A stretch of 64,000 bases of DNA. It comes from Martinezella lusitana. Its GTDB lineage: Bacteria > Pseudomonadota > Alphaproteobacteria > Rhizobiales > Rhizobiaceae. Below, piece after piece: positions 8,238-16,698 of this stretch. The position numbers and the translations under genes are program-made. Each line of letters starts with the position of its first letter. Position 1 is the stretch's first letter. Under the pieces are notes generated by a model that was given only the letters and a program-made list of their open reading frames with translations, was not told the origin of the DNA and ran no database searches. Location of the stretch: positions 682,001 through 746,000 of the forward strand of contig NZ_JAFEVL010000045.1 of the NCBI RefSeq assembly GCF_016901135.1, read 5' to 3'.

Positions 8238-9460
8238 CCACCAGCAACGAACGGCCACCCATCGCCGCAATCCTCGCCCTCGGTCTCACGCAGATCATCG
8301 GCTACGGAACACTCTATTACAGCTTCAGCATCCTCGCGCCGGCTATGGCGCGGGATTTGAACTGGTCGTCGGAATGGATTTTTGGCGCGCTATCGGCGGC
8401 TCTCCTGGTTGGCGGTCTCGCCGCGCCAACGATGGGCAAGTGGATCGATCGCTTTGGCGCTGGCAGGATCATGACAGCCGGCTCGGCGATCGCGGCTGCC
8501 GCACTTGCCGCTTGCGCGTTCGCTCCCGGTAAGATCACCTTCGTTGCTGCCCTGATCGCCATCGAGACGGCGTCCAATCTCGTGCAGTACGGCGCCGCCT
8601 TTGCCTTGCTCGTACAGATCAGGCCGCGGGTGGCTCAGCGCAGCATCACATATCTGACGCTGATCGCCGGCTTCGCTTCGACGATCTTCTGGCCGATCAC
8701 GACGGCGTTGCATGCGCATCTCTCCTGGCAAAACGTCTATCTGATCTTCGCGGCGATCAATCTTTTGGTCTGCCTTCCCATTCATGCATGGTTGTCGCGC
8801 AGCGTCAGCGAAATCCGAAAACGGGAGAAGAACGAAGCGACAAAACATGTCGAACCAAGCCTTCCGCCGTCGATCCAGACGCCGGCCTTCATCCTGATGG
8901 TCATGGGTTTTGCTCTGGAGAGCTTCGTCAACGCGGCACTTCTCATGCATATGGTTCCCGTCCTATCCGGACTCGGTCTCGGAGCCATGGCGGTGATGGT
9001 CGGCACGCTTTTTGGCCCGTCGCAGGTGCTGAGCCGCTTCATCAACATGGTCTTCGGGGGCGGACTGTCGCAACTGAGGCTCGCACTTATCTCCGCTGTG
9101 TTGTTGCCAGCGGCTCTTGTCGTTTTGATAGTCACCGCGCCGTCGGTGCCAGGCGCACTGGCGTTTGCCGTCGTCTTCGGTCTCGGCTCGGGCCTGAGCA
9201 GCATCGTGCAGGGGACCTTGCCGCTGGCACTATTTGGAAGTGAGGGCTACGGAAAGCGGCAAGGACAAGTCTTATCCATTCGTCTGGTGATCTCATCGAC
9301 CGCGCCGTTCATTCTGGCGTTCATGATGGAAAACATCGGCGTATCATGGTCTCTGTCTGTCGCCGCCTTGCTGGGCACTGTCGCCGTTGCTGCGTTCTTC
9401 GGAATCATGCGTCTGATGCGGCCGTTGACCAGACCCCAACCTCTCCTTAGCGGACGGTAA
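8234..9460 (+). CDS. MFS transporter, last gene of the ars operon
   Basis: 408-residue major facilitator with 12 predicted helices. The signature loop between helices 2 and 3 is seen as 'GKWIDRFGAGRIMTAG', and a charged central loop 'SEIRKREKNEATKH' splits the two halves. The start overlaps arsH in ATGA, so it is part of the arsenic operon. Two MFS types are known in ars loci: ArsJ (paired with a GAPDH, absent here) and ArsK (As(III)/Sb(III) exporter of Agrobacterium). An ArsK-like export role is plausible but not proven by any residue I can point to. Confidence 0.85.
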   Translation: MTTSNERPPIAAILALGLTQIIGYGTLYYSFSILAPAMARDLNWSSEWIFGALSAALLVGGLAAPTMGKWIDRFGAGRIMTAGSAIAAAALAACAFAPGKITFVAALIAIETASNLVQYGAAFALLVQIRPRVAQRSITYLTLIAGFASTIFWPITTALHAHLSWQNVYLIFAAINLLVCLPIHAWLSRSVSEIRKREKNEATKHVEPSLPPSIQTPAFILMVMGFALESFVNAALLMHMVPVLSGLGLGAMAVMVGTLFGPSQVLSRFINMVFGGGLSQLRLALISAVLLPAALVVLIVTAPSVPGALAFAVVFGLGSGLSSIVQGTLPLALFGSEGYGKRQGQVLSIRLVISSTAPFILAFMMENIGVSWSLSVAALLGTVAVAAFFGIMRLMRPLTRPQPLLSGR

Positions 9461-9674
9461 CCTTCGAACTGGAAGGAGATGGCAGCGCCTCTTCATTTGA
9501 GAGTGCTTCCACCCCTCTACAGTAAAGTCGATTAGCATTACCAGGTATCTAAGGCAAATTGAGCAGAGAGAAAACTCCGGCGCCGCTTTACACCTTGGGG
9601 GAGTTCCGGCGAGGCTCATGTGTTAGAACGACCATCTGTTGCATTGCTTTCGCCGACCGTGGCCGGAGGAAAGT

Positions 9675-10823
9675 TTAACCGCCGACATTATCGAGCGCGA
9701 CGGCTTTTCCACTGCGGATTCCTATGATCTGCATGGATGTGTGGGCGTGGTTATGTTCATCCATCTTAAAATTGCCGCCGAGGAAAGAATTCATCGACGA
9801 CGCTTTCAAAGTGCGCTGTATTGCCGACGGCTCGTCGGAGCCCGCTCTATTGATAGCGTCGGCGACCAACTGGATTGCTTCAAATGCAAATGCCGAGCGC
9901 TGGGTCGGCATCAAGCCGTACTTCTCCCGGTAGGCCCGAACGAATTCCTGCAACTGCGCACCGGAGGATGAGGGGGTAAATACCGAAATTCCCGCAGTCT
10001 TGTCGAAAGCGCCGCTGGCGATGAATTGCGGAGAAAGTGTCGCCAAGGCTGCCGGAAAATCAATGCGGCCGGCGAGAGGAATTTTACCGCCGCTCTGCTC
10101 GTAAGCATGGAAAAAGGCTCCGCTGGATGTGCTTAGAAGAGTGATCAGCCGATCAGGGCTCCGGCTCCTAAGAGTTTCAAGAGTGGGTGCCAGATCGGTT
10201 GTGCCTTTGGCGACAACTTCGTTGGCCAGAACCTTGATCCCCGCAGCGGCGGCAGCCTGCGCCATTGCAGTTGCATTCGCACGATTGAAGTCGTTGTCGT
10301 CGGCAAGAATGGCAACGCTTTGCACGTTTTCGGTGCGGAGCCACTGCATCATGCCTTTGGCAACATCGCCGTCTGATGGACTGGTCTTGAACACATAGTC
10401 ATAACCACTCGGACCTGCTGCATCGACGAACTCCTGCCCGGCTGAAATGTCGATAACCAACGGCACTTTTGCCGCGTTTGCTATCGGCATTACAGCTCTG
10501 GTCACGGGCGTCGCCAGTGCTCCAATCAGCACCGAAACATGCACGTCTTCCAGCAGCCGCTTTACTCCCGCAATACCGGTTGCCGGGTCGGCTGCATTGT
10601 TCGCGTAAAACGCTTCGACCGGACGGTCGAGAACACCGCCCGCTTCATTGATCTTCTGCAATGCCAATTCTATGCCGTACTGCTCGCTTTGCCCCCGATC
10701 CGCATTCGGCCCGCTCAGAATCGTCGTCACGCCGATCCTGATAGGGTCTGCAGCGAGCGCCGGACCGAGGGAAAGAATATGGCAGGCGGCTATTATCAGT
10801 ACATATTTGAGCTTCATGGACAT
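9675..10823 (-). CDS. ABC transporter Leu/Ile/Val-type binding protein
   Basis: Periplasmic solute-binding protein of 382 residues (type I fold, branched-chain amino acid family). It has a signal peptide (about residues 1-24, ending 'GPALAADPI'), then 'RIGVTTILSGPNADRGQSEQYG' and 'VSVLIGALATPVTRA' as in LivJ-like receptors. No permease or ATPase gene is adjacent, so this is an orphan receptor. It follows the MDR gene in the same direction with a 72-bp gap and may be co-transcribed with it. The ligand is unknown. Confidence 0.85.
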   Translation of the reverse strand: MSMKLKYVLIIAACHILSLGPALAADPIRIGVTTILSGPNADRGQSEQYGIELALQKINEAGGVLDRPVEAFYANNAADPATGIAGVKRLLEDVHVSVLIGALATPVTRAVMPIANAAKVPLVIDISAGQEFVDAAGPSGYDYVFKTSPSDGDVAKGMMQWLRTENVQSVAILADDNDFNRANATAMAQAAAAAGIKVLANEVVAKGTTDLAPTLETLRSRSPDRLITLLSTSSGAFFHAYEQSGGKIPLAGRIDFPAALATLSPQFIASGAFDKTAGISVFTPSSSGAQLQEFVRAYREKYGLMPTQRSAFAFEAIQLVADAINRAGSDEPSAIQRTLKASSMNSFLGGNFKMDEHNHAHTSMQIIGIRSGKAVALDNVGG

Positions 10824-10895
10824 ATCCTTGATTAAGAGCTTCGATCAATATTGCAGCTCGCCGGGCCTGGCGCAGGGCAGGCCGGCTCACTCGCG

Positions 10896-11915
10896 CTAGG
10901 CACGGATATCGATGACGACCTTGCCGAAGTGCTGCCCGGCCTGGAGGTATTCGTAAGCGGCAGCAGCCTCACCAAACGGGAAGGAGCAGTCGATGACGGG
11001 CTCGATCCTGTTCACGTCGACGAAACGTACAAGCTGTTCGAGCGTGGCGCGGCTACCGACGGTGATGCCAACCAGCCGCTTGGCCCCGCCGATAAGTGCG
11101 CCTGGCTCGATGGAGGCGCCGCCGCTGCCGCTGACGCGGCCGACGACCACGACAGTTCCGCCGAATGCTGTGGCTTTCAGGGAGCGCGCCAAGGTATTTT
11201 CGCCACCAACTTCGACCACAAGGTCGACGCCTGCTTCCCCGGTCAGCCGTATCACTTCTTGCTGCCATTCCGGCGTCGTCCGATAGTTGACCGTCGCGCT
11301 AGCCCCCATTGCGCGCGCGCGCTCGAGCTTGTCGTCCTGCGACGATGTGATGATCGTGAACAGCCCGGCTGCTTTTGCGAGCTTCAGGGCCCATAGCGAT
11401 ACGTTGCCCGTGCCAAGTAGCAGAACGCTGGACCCTGGTTTTGCGGCACCGGCAACGAACAGGGCATTCCAGGCGGTAGCCCCCGCGCACGAAAGCGTGG
11501 CGGCGGCTGCGGCATCGAGATTGCCCGGCGCGGCAACGAAATCGTTCTCGCTCGCGGTAATCTCCTCAGCAAGCGTGCCATCGATCTGTGCGCCGAATGA
11601 CACGCTGGTCTTTGCGGGCGAAATGGAGCCATCAATCCAGCGGGGATAGTAATTCGTGATGACCCTGTCTCCGAGCTTGAAACGCGTCACGCCGGAACCG
11701 ATCTCCGCCACCTCACCGCAGCCATCGACCAGCGGGACGATCGGATGGTCGGGCGGATTATAGAACTGTCCTTTTGCAAAGCTGACATCGCGCGGGTTGA
11801 GCGCCGCAGCCTCGATGCGTACCCTGATATCATTGGTTCCCAATGCGGCGCTCGGCCGTTCGGCAAGCTGCAATCCTGCAAGCCCTGCGCCTGATTTCAG
11901 TTGATAGGCCTTCAT
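10896..11915 (-). CDS. Zinc-independent MDR (quinone-oxidoreductase-like)
   Basis: 339-residue medium-chain dehydrogenase/reductase. The GroES-like domain carries 'ALNPRDVSFAKGQF' where zinc enzymes have their catalytic Cys, as in quinone oxidoreductases. 'VDGCGEVAEIGSGVTRFKLGDRV' follows, and the nucleotide-binding motif 'LLGTGNVSLWALKLAKAAG' is at about residue 165. No structural zinc cysteines are seen. It is probably an NADPH-dependent reductase of quinones or enones. It lies upstream of the orphan binding protein on the same strand. The substrate is unknown. Confidence 0.85.
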   Translation of the reverse strand: MKAYQLKSGAGLAGLQLAERPSAALGTNDIRVRIEAAALNPRDVSFAKGQFYNPPDHPIVPLVDGCGEVAEIGSGVTRFKLGDRVITNYYPRWIDGSISPAKTSVSFGAQIDGTLAEEITASENDFVAAPGNLDAAAAATLSCAGATAWNALFVAGAAKPGSSVLLLGTGNVSLWALKLAKAAGLFTIITSSQDDKLERARAMGASATVNYRTTPEWQQEVIRLTGEAGVDLVVEVGGENTLARSLKATAFGGTVVVVGRVSGSGGASIEPGALIGGAKRLVGITVGSRATLEQLVRFVDVNRIEPVIDCSFPFGEAAAAYEYLQAGQHFGKVVIDIRA

Positions 11916-12007
11916 GATATTTCTCCTTGGGTGTCAGCAGTACTTTTCTGAATTTCAGTGTCCTGGAGATTGAACTTCTGCTTTATGCATAGGACGCGTT
12001 TTGGACG

Positions 12008-13291
12008 TCAGCGAGCATAGACCGCACGACGGACTGCCATCGGAAAATCACCGGTCATTCCTGCGACGGCTGTATTTGTCAGTGCGACGACGGAGAGCGC
12101 CTCTGTCGGATCGACCCAGAAATTCGTGCCATAGACGCCGGACCAGTTCCAGGCGCCGGCAGTCACCGGTGAATTTGCCTTGGCCGGGTCTTTGAGAACC
12201 GCCACCCCGAGGCCCCAGCCAAAACCGGGACCGGCCGCGCCGACCGGCAGATCGCCGATGGCGTTGGTGGTCATCGCTTTTGCCGTTTCCGGGCGTATGA
12301 TGCCGGCGCCGCCGGTGCGGATTGCTTCGGCAAAGCGCAAGTAGTCCCTGGCGGTCCCGACCATGCCGACGCCGCCGGCGGGAAAGGCCGTTCTGTCGAA
12401 GGCGCGGGAGGGCGAATAGACGATTCCGCTTTGGCCGAACTTCAACGTGAAGGGGTCCGTCATGCGAACGGGCAGCGGCGAAGCGTCGCCGTAGGGTATT
12501 GCAAGCGGCTTGCCCTCTGCCGCCACGAATTCCACGCTGGTCATGCCGAGCGGACCGGTCACGAGAGCCCGCACCACTTCGGCAAGCGTCTTTTCCGTCA
12601 CGCGTTCGACTACGGCGCCCAGAACGTCGATCGCAACGGAATAGTGCCAGCCCTTGCCCGGCTCGAAGAGCAAGGGGGCGGAGGCGATGCGTGCGACATT
12701 CTCCTGAAGGGAGAGCCCGGAGCTATCCAGCCCGTCGGATATGCCGAGGCGATGATAGGGACCATCTTCCGGTTCGAGGAAACCATAACCAAGGCCGGCC
12801 GTATGGGTCAGCAGATGGCGAATTGTGATGACAGGTTCGCGCCCATCGCCGAGCTTCGGACGGAAATTCGGTAGCCAGCGGGTGACCGGGTCTTCCAGAG
12901 CCAACTCACCATTGTCGATGAGAGTCAGCGCCGTCACGCAGACGATCGGCTTCGTCATCGATGCAAGCCGGCAGATCTCATCGACGACCATAGGCCGGCC
13001 TGCTTCCCGGTCTGCGAAGCCTGCGGCGCGCTGGTAGACGATATTGCCATTCTGAGAGACGACAACCGTCGTTCCGACGATCTTGCCGGAGCCTGTGGCG
13101 GCATCGATGACGGAATCGAGCGCCTTTGCCGGTTCCCATTCGGCAGCTGCGGCCGGTGACGCGGCAAGATCCACAAATGCCTGCGTGGCAAGGGCAGGAA
13201 GGAAGCCGCTAACGGAGGCTGCCGCGAGAACCTCACGTCTGGTCATCGCAAAACCGCCCGATCGCGCCGAGGTGCCTTTCTCTGGGATCAT
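12008..13291 (-). CDS. Serine hydrolase (beta-lactamase/esterase fold), Tat-exported
   Basis: 427 residues from the ATG at 13291, which has GGGAG six bases upstream; longer frames lack this. Residues 16-50 look like a twin-arginine signal ('TRREVLAAASVSGFLPALA'). The class C-like nucleophile motif is 'SMTK' (S111, K114), and 'HYSVAID' is the Tyr-x-x motif of EstB-like esterases. It is more likely a periplasmic esterase or D-aminopeptidase-like enzyme than a true beta-lactamase. It is divergent from a LysR regulator (112 bp between), which is its probable controller. Confidence 0.85.
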   Translation of the reverse strand: MIPEKGTSARSGGFAMTRREVLAAASVSGFLPALATQAFVDLAASPAAAAEWEPAKALDSVIDAATGSGKIVGTTVVVSQNGNIVYQRAAGFADREAGRPMVVDEICRLASMTKPIVCVTALTLIDNGELALEDPVTRWLPNFRPKLGDGREPVITIRHLLTHTAGLGYGFLEPEDGPYHRLGISDGLDSSGLSLQENVARIASAPLLFEPGKGWHYSVAIDVLGAVVERVTEKTLAEVVRALVTGPLGMTSVEFVAAEGKPLAIPYGDASPLPVRMTDPFTLKFGQSGIVYSPSRAFDRTAFPAGGVGMVGTARDYLRFAEAIRTGGAGIIRPETAKAMTTNAIGDLPVGAAGPGFGWGLGVAVLKDPAKANSPVTAGAWNWSGVYGTNFWVDPTEALSVVALTNTAVAGMTGDFPMAVRRAVYAR

Positions 13292-13403
13292 GCATGTCTC
13301 CCGCAAATATTCCCATGAAAATTCGAATGGATTTGAGATATAGCTTTTCGTCAGAGGTGATAATCTGCCGTTGGCGCGATTCACTTCTCAATCACAGTAG
13401 GAA

Positions 13404-14330
13404 ATGACCATGCTCGATCGCATCACCGGAATGCAGGTGTTTTCTCGATCCGCCCATATGGGCAGCATCTCGGCAGCCGCTCGGCAAATGGGACTATCGC
13501 CCGGCATGGCGACGAAACATCTGGACGCCCTGGAGCAGCGTCTGGGTGTACGGCTGTTGCATCGCAGCACGCGCAAGCTCAGCCTCACGGAGCCCGGACA
13601 GCAATATCTGGAGCTTTGTACGCGCCTGTTGCCGGAACTGGAGGAAGTGGAAGCGACGATCGCCTCCCAGCGCGTCGAGGCAACCGGCCTTTTGCGACTG
13701 AACGCGCCGCTCTCATTCGGCGTCCACTATATAGCGCCGCTCATCCCCACCTTCAGCGAAAGACACCCGGGCGTCACCGTGGATCTCGGCCTGAACGACC
13801 GGGTGGTCGATCTGATGGACGAAGGCTGGGACCTGACGATCCGCGTCGGCCGCCTGAAGGACAGCCGCCTTGTTTCCAGAAAATTGGCGGAAAGCGCCAT
13901 GATCATCTGCGCCGCTCCCGGCTATTGGTCGAAGCATGGCCGACCCGAATCCTGGGCTGATCTGCAAAACCACAATTGCCTCGGATTTGTTTTCTCCAAC
14001 ATCGCACGGCCCGACGAATGGTTCTTCGGCAGGGATCGGCAAAAGCGCATTGCGATAAAGGGCACCATGCGGGCCAACAATGGCGATGCCCTTGTCGCGG
14101 TCGCGGTGGCCGGTCTCGGCGTTCTCTACGAGCCTGAGTTCATCGTCGCGGATGCAATCCGGCGCGGCGAGTTGGAAGCTGTACGGCTCGATGCCCCGAC
14201 GGCGGATCTCGGAGGCATACACATCGTCTACTCGCCGGACCGGTCCCCTCCGGCAAAGGTCAGGGTGATGATCGACTTCCTCGTCGCAGCGTTCAATCCG
14301 CGACCGCCATGGATGGTGGCGTCGCTTTAA
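13404..14330 (+). CDS. LysR-family transcriptional regulator
   Basis: 308 residues. The N-terminal winged HTH includes 'SISAAARQMGLSPGMATKHLDALEQRLG' (about residues 19-46), and the C-terminal periplasmic-binding-like effector domain follows. The short linker and 'LLRLNAPLSFG' place it in the CrgA/YhjC-like branch. An in-frame second ATG at 13410 is possible. It is divergent from the serine hydrolase, the standard LysR arrangement for regulating the neighbour and itself. The inducer is unknown. Confidence 0.9.
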   Translation: MTMLDRITGMQVFSRSAHMGSISAAARQMGLSPGMATKHLDALEQRLGVRLLHRSTRKLSLTEPGQQYLELCTRLLPELEEVEATIASQRVEATGLLRLNAPLSFGVHYIAPLIPTFSERHPGVTVDLGLNDRVVDLMDEGWDLTIRVGRLKDSRLVSRKLAESAMIICAAPGYWSKHGRPESWADLQNHNCLGFVFSNIARPDEWFFGRDRQKRIAIKGTMRANNGDALVAVAVAGLGVLYEPEFIVADAIRRGELEAVRLDAPTADLGGIHIVYSPDRSPPAKVRVMIDFLVAAFNPRPPWMVASL

Positions 14331-14678
14331 CTTGGATCGGCTGTGATTCGGCGTTGACGGACGACCCCCGTGGCCACCCCGATTTAGTCCTTTGAAGTCA
14401 TTGATGAACTTTGCAGCGATGCGGGCTCACGATCGACGCCCATATCGACTGGTGCGACGAGGTGTATGGGAGCACCACGGCTACCCGGCAAACGTTTGAG
14501 ACTGCATCGTGAAGTTAGTGGATGTTCCACAACCGGGTATTGAACCTCAAGACAAAATGTCTATTTTTTCGCGCTGTAAATGTGGGCGCAACGTCGAACC
14601 CCCAGGATTTTGCGAAGCTCACGCTTCGCCCCTTGCTTTGCGGATGCCTACGCCACCACTCGGAGTTTCAGGCAGACA
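14331..14678. other. 348-bp intergenic stretch with a short open tail
   Basis: No complete gene is recognisable. One forward frame (14411-14512) stays open for 33 codons and ends in a natural-looking 'TIDAHIDWCDEVYGS' run, which might be the tail of a decayed gene. It has no ribosome-binding site. A T-rich run at about 14563-14570 precedes the membrane-protein gene. Confidence 0.4.
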
Positions 14679-15773
14679 ATGACATTTCCAACGATACAGC
14701 TGCCGCAGAGAGCTCTCACGCTTTCTCAGAACGTAATCTCAATGCCGAAAGCCAGCTATTTCTCGTTGCCGATAGTGATCGCCCTTACCGTTTTCCTGGT
14801 GATTTCTGAAGCTCCGGGCATTTTGAGGGATTGGACGATCAATCAAAACCCCGTCACGCTTGATAGTGGCGATATTCGCGACGGAAAATGCTCGACCAGA
14901 AAGGGCTTCTTCACCAACTGCTCGGCCCATCTCAACTATACGTATAATGGTCAGAGCTATGACAAGGACGTCGAGATCATGTTCGTCGACATCCATGCCG
15001 GTGATTATGACACGAATCTCGTCATTTCCGGGGATCACCCGGATTTGGCGACCCTGAGCCTCGGCATTGATAAGCTCTGGAATCGCATCATAACGCTGGC
15101 TGTGTTCGTTGCCCTTCTCGGCGGCGCCAGCATCGCCGTGATTTTCCAGATCTTGCGTGTCTGGCGCGTCCGCGGGCGCTTGCGCCAACCTGCTCAACTC
15201 GTGCCGGTCCCGGTGGAAATCACGGCATTCGACCGGCGGCGCAAGCGATTGACGGTGACCTATGCGGACAAGATAGCCGGGAAAAAGACCGGGCGAGCGG
15301 CACATACGCGTTTCGAGCCGGGACAGGAACCCCTTCTCGTCGGCGAAAATGGCGGTAAAGCCGTGGCGCTTGCCGTCTGGCATGGAAACACGTCGCTCCC
15401 GGTGCTTCTGGATGCGCAGCTGGAGCGGATCGAGATGACGGCGGAAGAGCGCGCAAGGGTTCTCGCTCCGCTGACTGCCGAACTAGGCGGGCGTCCGCTG
15501 GAGCTCGTTGTGCGAGGGAAGAAAGGGCCGTCCATCATGACGCGGCTCGCGAGATTCTTTCTCGTGATACTCCTGATCATCGGCGGCATTTTCGGCTACT
15601 GGCTTTGGTATGTGACCAGCGCAGGTTCGCAGTTTACTTCGCCCGCTATGGATCTCAACAATATGATGCCGACGGCTCTCAACCGCTGGGGTTGTGATCA
15701 GCTGAAGAAGCGCTTCGGCGATCAACGCGCGCCCTTTGGATGCACCGCTTCAGACTACACCAGCTGGAAGTGA
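14679..15773 (+). CDS. Membrane protein of unknown function
   Basis: Not recognised. From the ATG at 14679 it is 364 residues (ATG 14742 is an alternative). There is one helix at about residues 28-45, then an extracytoplasmic segment of ~90 residues with two cysteines ('GKCSTRKGFFTNCSAHLNYTYNG'). A second helix is at about 137-160, followed by a cytoplasmic basic beta-rich domain and a third helix near the C terminus ('FFLVILLIIGGIFGYWLWYV'). The C-terminal tail has two more cysteines. The outside loop resembles DUF3592-type domains in spirit (a surface beta fold between helices), but I cannot name the family. It stands alone, with a long palindrome after it. Confidence 0.7.
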   Translation: MTFPTIQLPQRALTLSQNVISMPKASYFSLPIVIALTVFLVISEAPGILRDWTINQNPVTLDSGDIRDGKCSTRKGFFTNCSAHLNYTYNGQSYDKDVEIMFVDIHAGDYDTNLVISGDHPDLATLSLGIDKLWNRIITLAVFVALLGGASIAVIFQILRVWRVRGRLRQPAQLVPVPVEITAFDRRRKRLTVTYADKIAGKKTGRAAHTRFEPGQEPLLVGENGGKAVALAVWHGNTSLPVLLDAQLERIEMTAEERARVLAPLTAELGGRPLELVVRGKKGPSIMTRLARFFLVILLIIGGIFGYWLWYVTSAGSQFTSPAMDLNNMMPTALNRWGCDQLKKRFGDQRAPFGCTASDYTSWK

Positions 15774-15794
15774 CGCCGGAACAACGTCGATTGA

Positions 15795-15839
15795 ATTCTG
15801 CCTAACGCGGGCTCCCTGGGAGCTCGCGTTAGGCAGAAT
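15795..15839. repeat. Near-perfect 45-nt palindrome
   Basis: Arms 15795-15815 and 15819-15839 pair over 21 positions with a single G/T mismatch (a G-U wobble in RNA) and a 3-nt loop. It begins 21 bases after the stop of the membrane-protein gene. No U tract follows, so a classical terminator is not supported. It could be a palindromic repeat element, a processed 3' hairpin or a protein-binding site. Confidence 0.7.
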
Positions 15840-15939
15840 GTCCATTCGCTGCACTCCGCCTGTTCACTTGATCACGCTCGGCAAGCATTGCTCATGGATC
15901 CGCAATTGGCAGAGTGCAAAAGAAGCGTAGTTGACGGCA

Positions 15940-16239
15940 TTACCGCGGCTCGGCATCTTTTCTTTGGGACGCAGGACCGAGAGCAGGGGTTACCCTTTCA
16001 GACTGTCGACTAGCCCGCAAATCATTCTCATCGAAGGCGAACCGACGCAACACGGCAAAAAGCGCTTCGTTCACTTGAGCGCCATCCAAAATGTCAGGGT
16101 CGTCGCAGATAACGTTGATTGTTCTCTGTACAACGCGATCGACCGCCTGGTCAGAGTCGACAAGCTTCCTCGCCCATACTTGAAGGATGGCACGGAGTGA
16201 AGGGTCTTGAGCCATTTCCGCGGATTCCGGCAGAGGCAT
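15940..16239 (-). CDS. Small hypothetical protein, orphan
   Basis: 99 residues from ATG 16239 (a GGATGAG-like weak ribosome site precedes it). It is predicted all-helical, with charged, natural-looking composition: 'QVWARKLVDSDQAVDRVVQRTI' and 'NEALFAVLRRFAFDEND'. The first of these resembles the helix pair of sigma-70 region 2 proteins, and small sigma-like domains occur in rhizobia, but no DNA-binding region 4 follows. The opposite strand also has an open frame (15931-16200), which looks less natural. I keep this one at moderate confidence. Confidence 0.45.
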   Translation of the reverse strand: MPLPESAEMAQDPSLRAILQVWARKLVDSDQAVDRVVQRTINVICDDPDILDGAQVNEALFAVLRRFAFDENDLRASRQSERVTPALGPASQRKDAEPR

Positions 16240-16494
16240 CAATGCTCATCCAGGTGTATCTTGCAGGCGAGAGCAGGTGGCACCCCTCTGTCGCCACCGC
16301 CTACGGGATCTTTTGGTGACAATGAGGTCATGGTAACGCCAATCGAGCAAGAGTCCATCCCACGGCTTCAACGTCGTGCGAGAGTTTCGGTCCATTGAGT
16401 TGCGCGCTGCTCCATGTATCTCTCGATGTCAATTTTTGTATGACGTGCTTGCGCAACACGCTCAAGGCAGCGTTACGTCGTCTTCAGAATGAAA

Positions 16495-16680
16495 TCAGTT
16501 CGCGTTCTTCTGCTGGATCCGGTCCTCGGCGATCCAGCGGGCCGCCAGCACAAGCGCACCCATGCTGAAGTCCTTGCCGTGCCTGGCAACCATTTCCTCG
16601 GACAATCGAGCTAGCTGCTCGAAAAAGGCGTCCTTGCTTTTCTCTTCGGGGCTGAGTTCGGTTTGCATTGCTTCCTCCAT
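16495..16680 (-). CDS. 61-residue protein, last gene of unknown operon
   Basis: Not recognised. Acidic N terminus ('TELSPEEKSKDAFFEQ') followed by an amphipathic helix and 'MGALVLAARWIAEDRI'. It starts 18 bp after the WD40-like gene on the same strand, with an internal ATG at 16668 as an alternative start. It is probably co-transcribed with the three upstream genes. The small helical, adaptor-like character is all that can be said. Confidence 0.6.
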   Translation of the reverse strand: MEEAMQTELSPEEKSKDAFFEQLARLSEEMVARHGKDFSMGALVLAARWIAEDRIQQKNAN

Positions 16681-16698
16681 CTCGTGATTATTGCCGTG

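Noticed and set aside
8234..9460. MFS gene as arsJ
   Set aside because: ArsJ works with a dedicated glyceraldehyde-3-phosphate dehydrogenase, and none is present in the operon.
12008..13291. Beta-lactamase resistance gene
   Set aside because: It has an SxxK and a Tyr motif, but the overall pattern is that of EstB-like esterases; no evidence for a resistance function.
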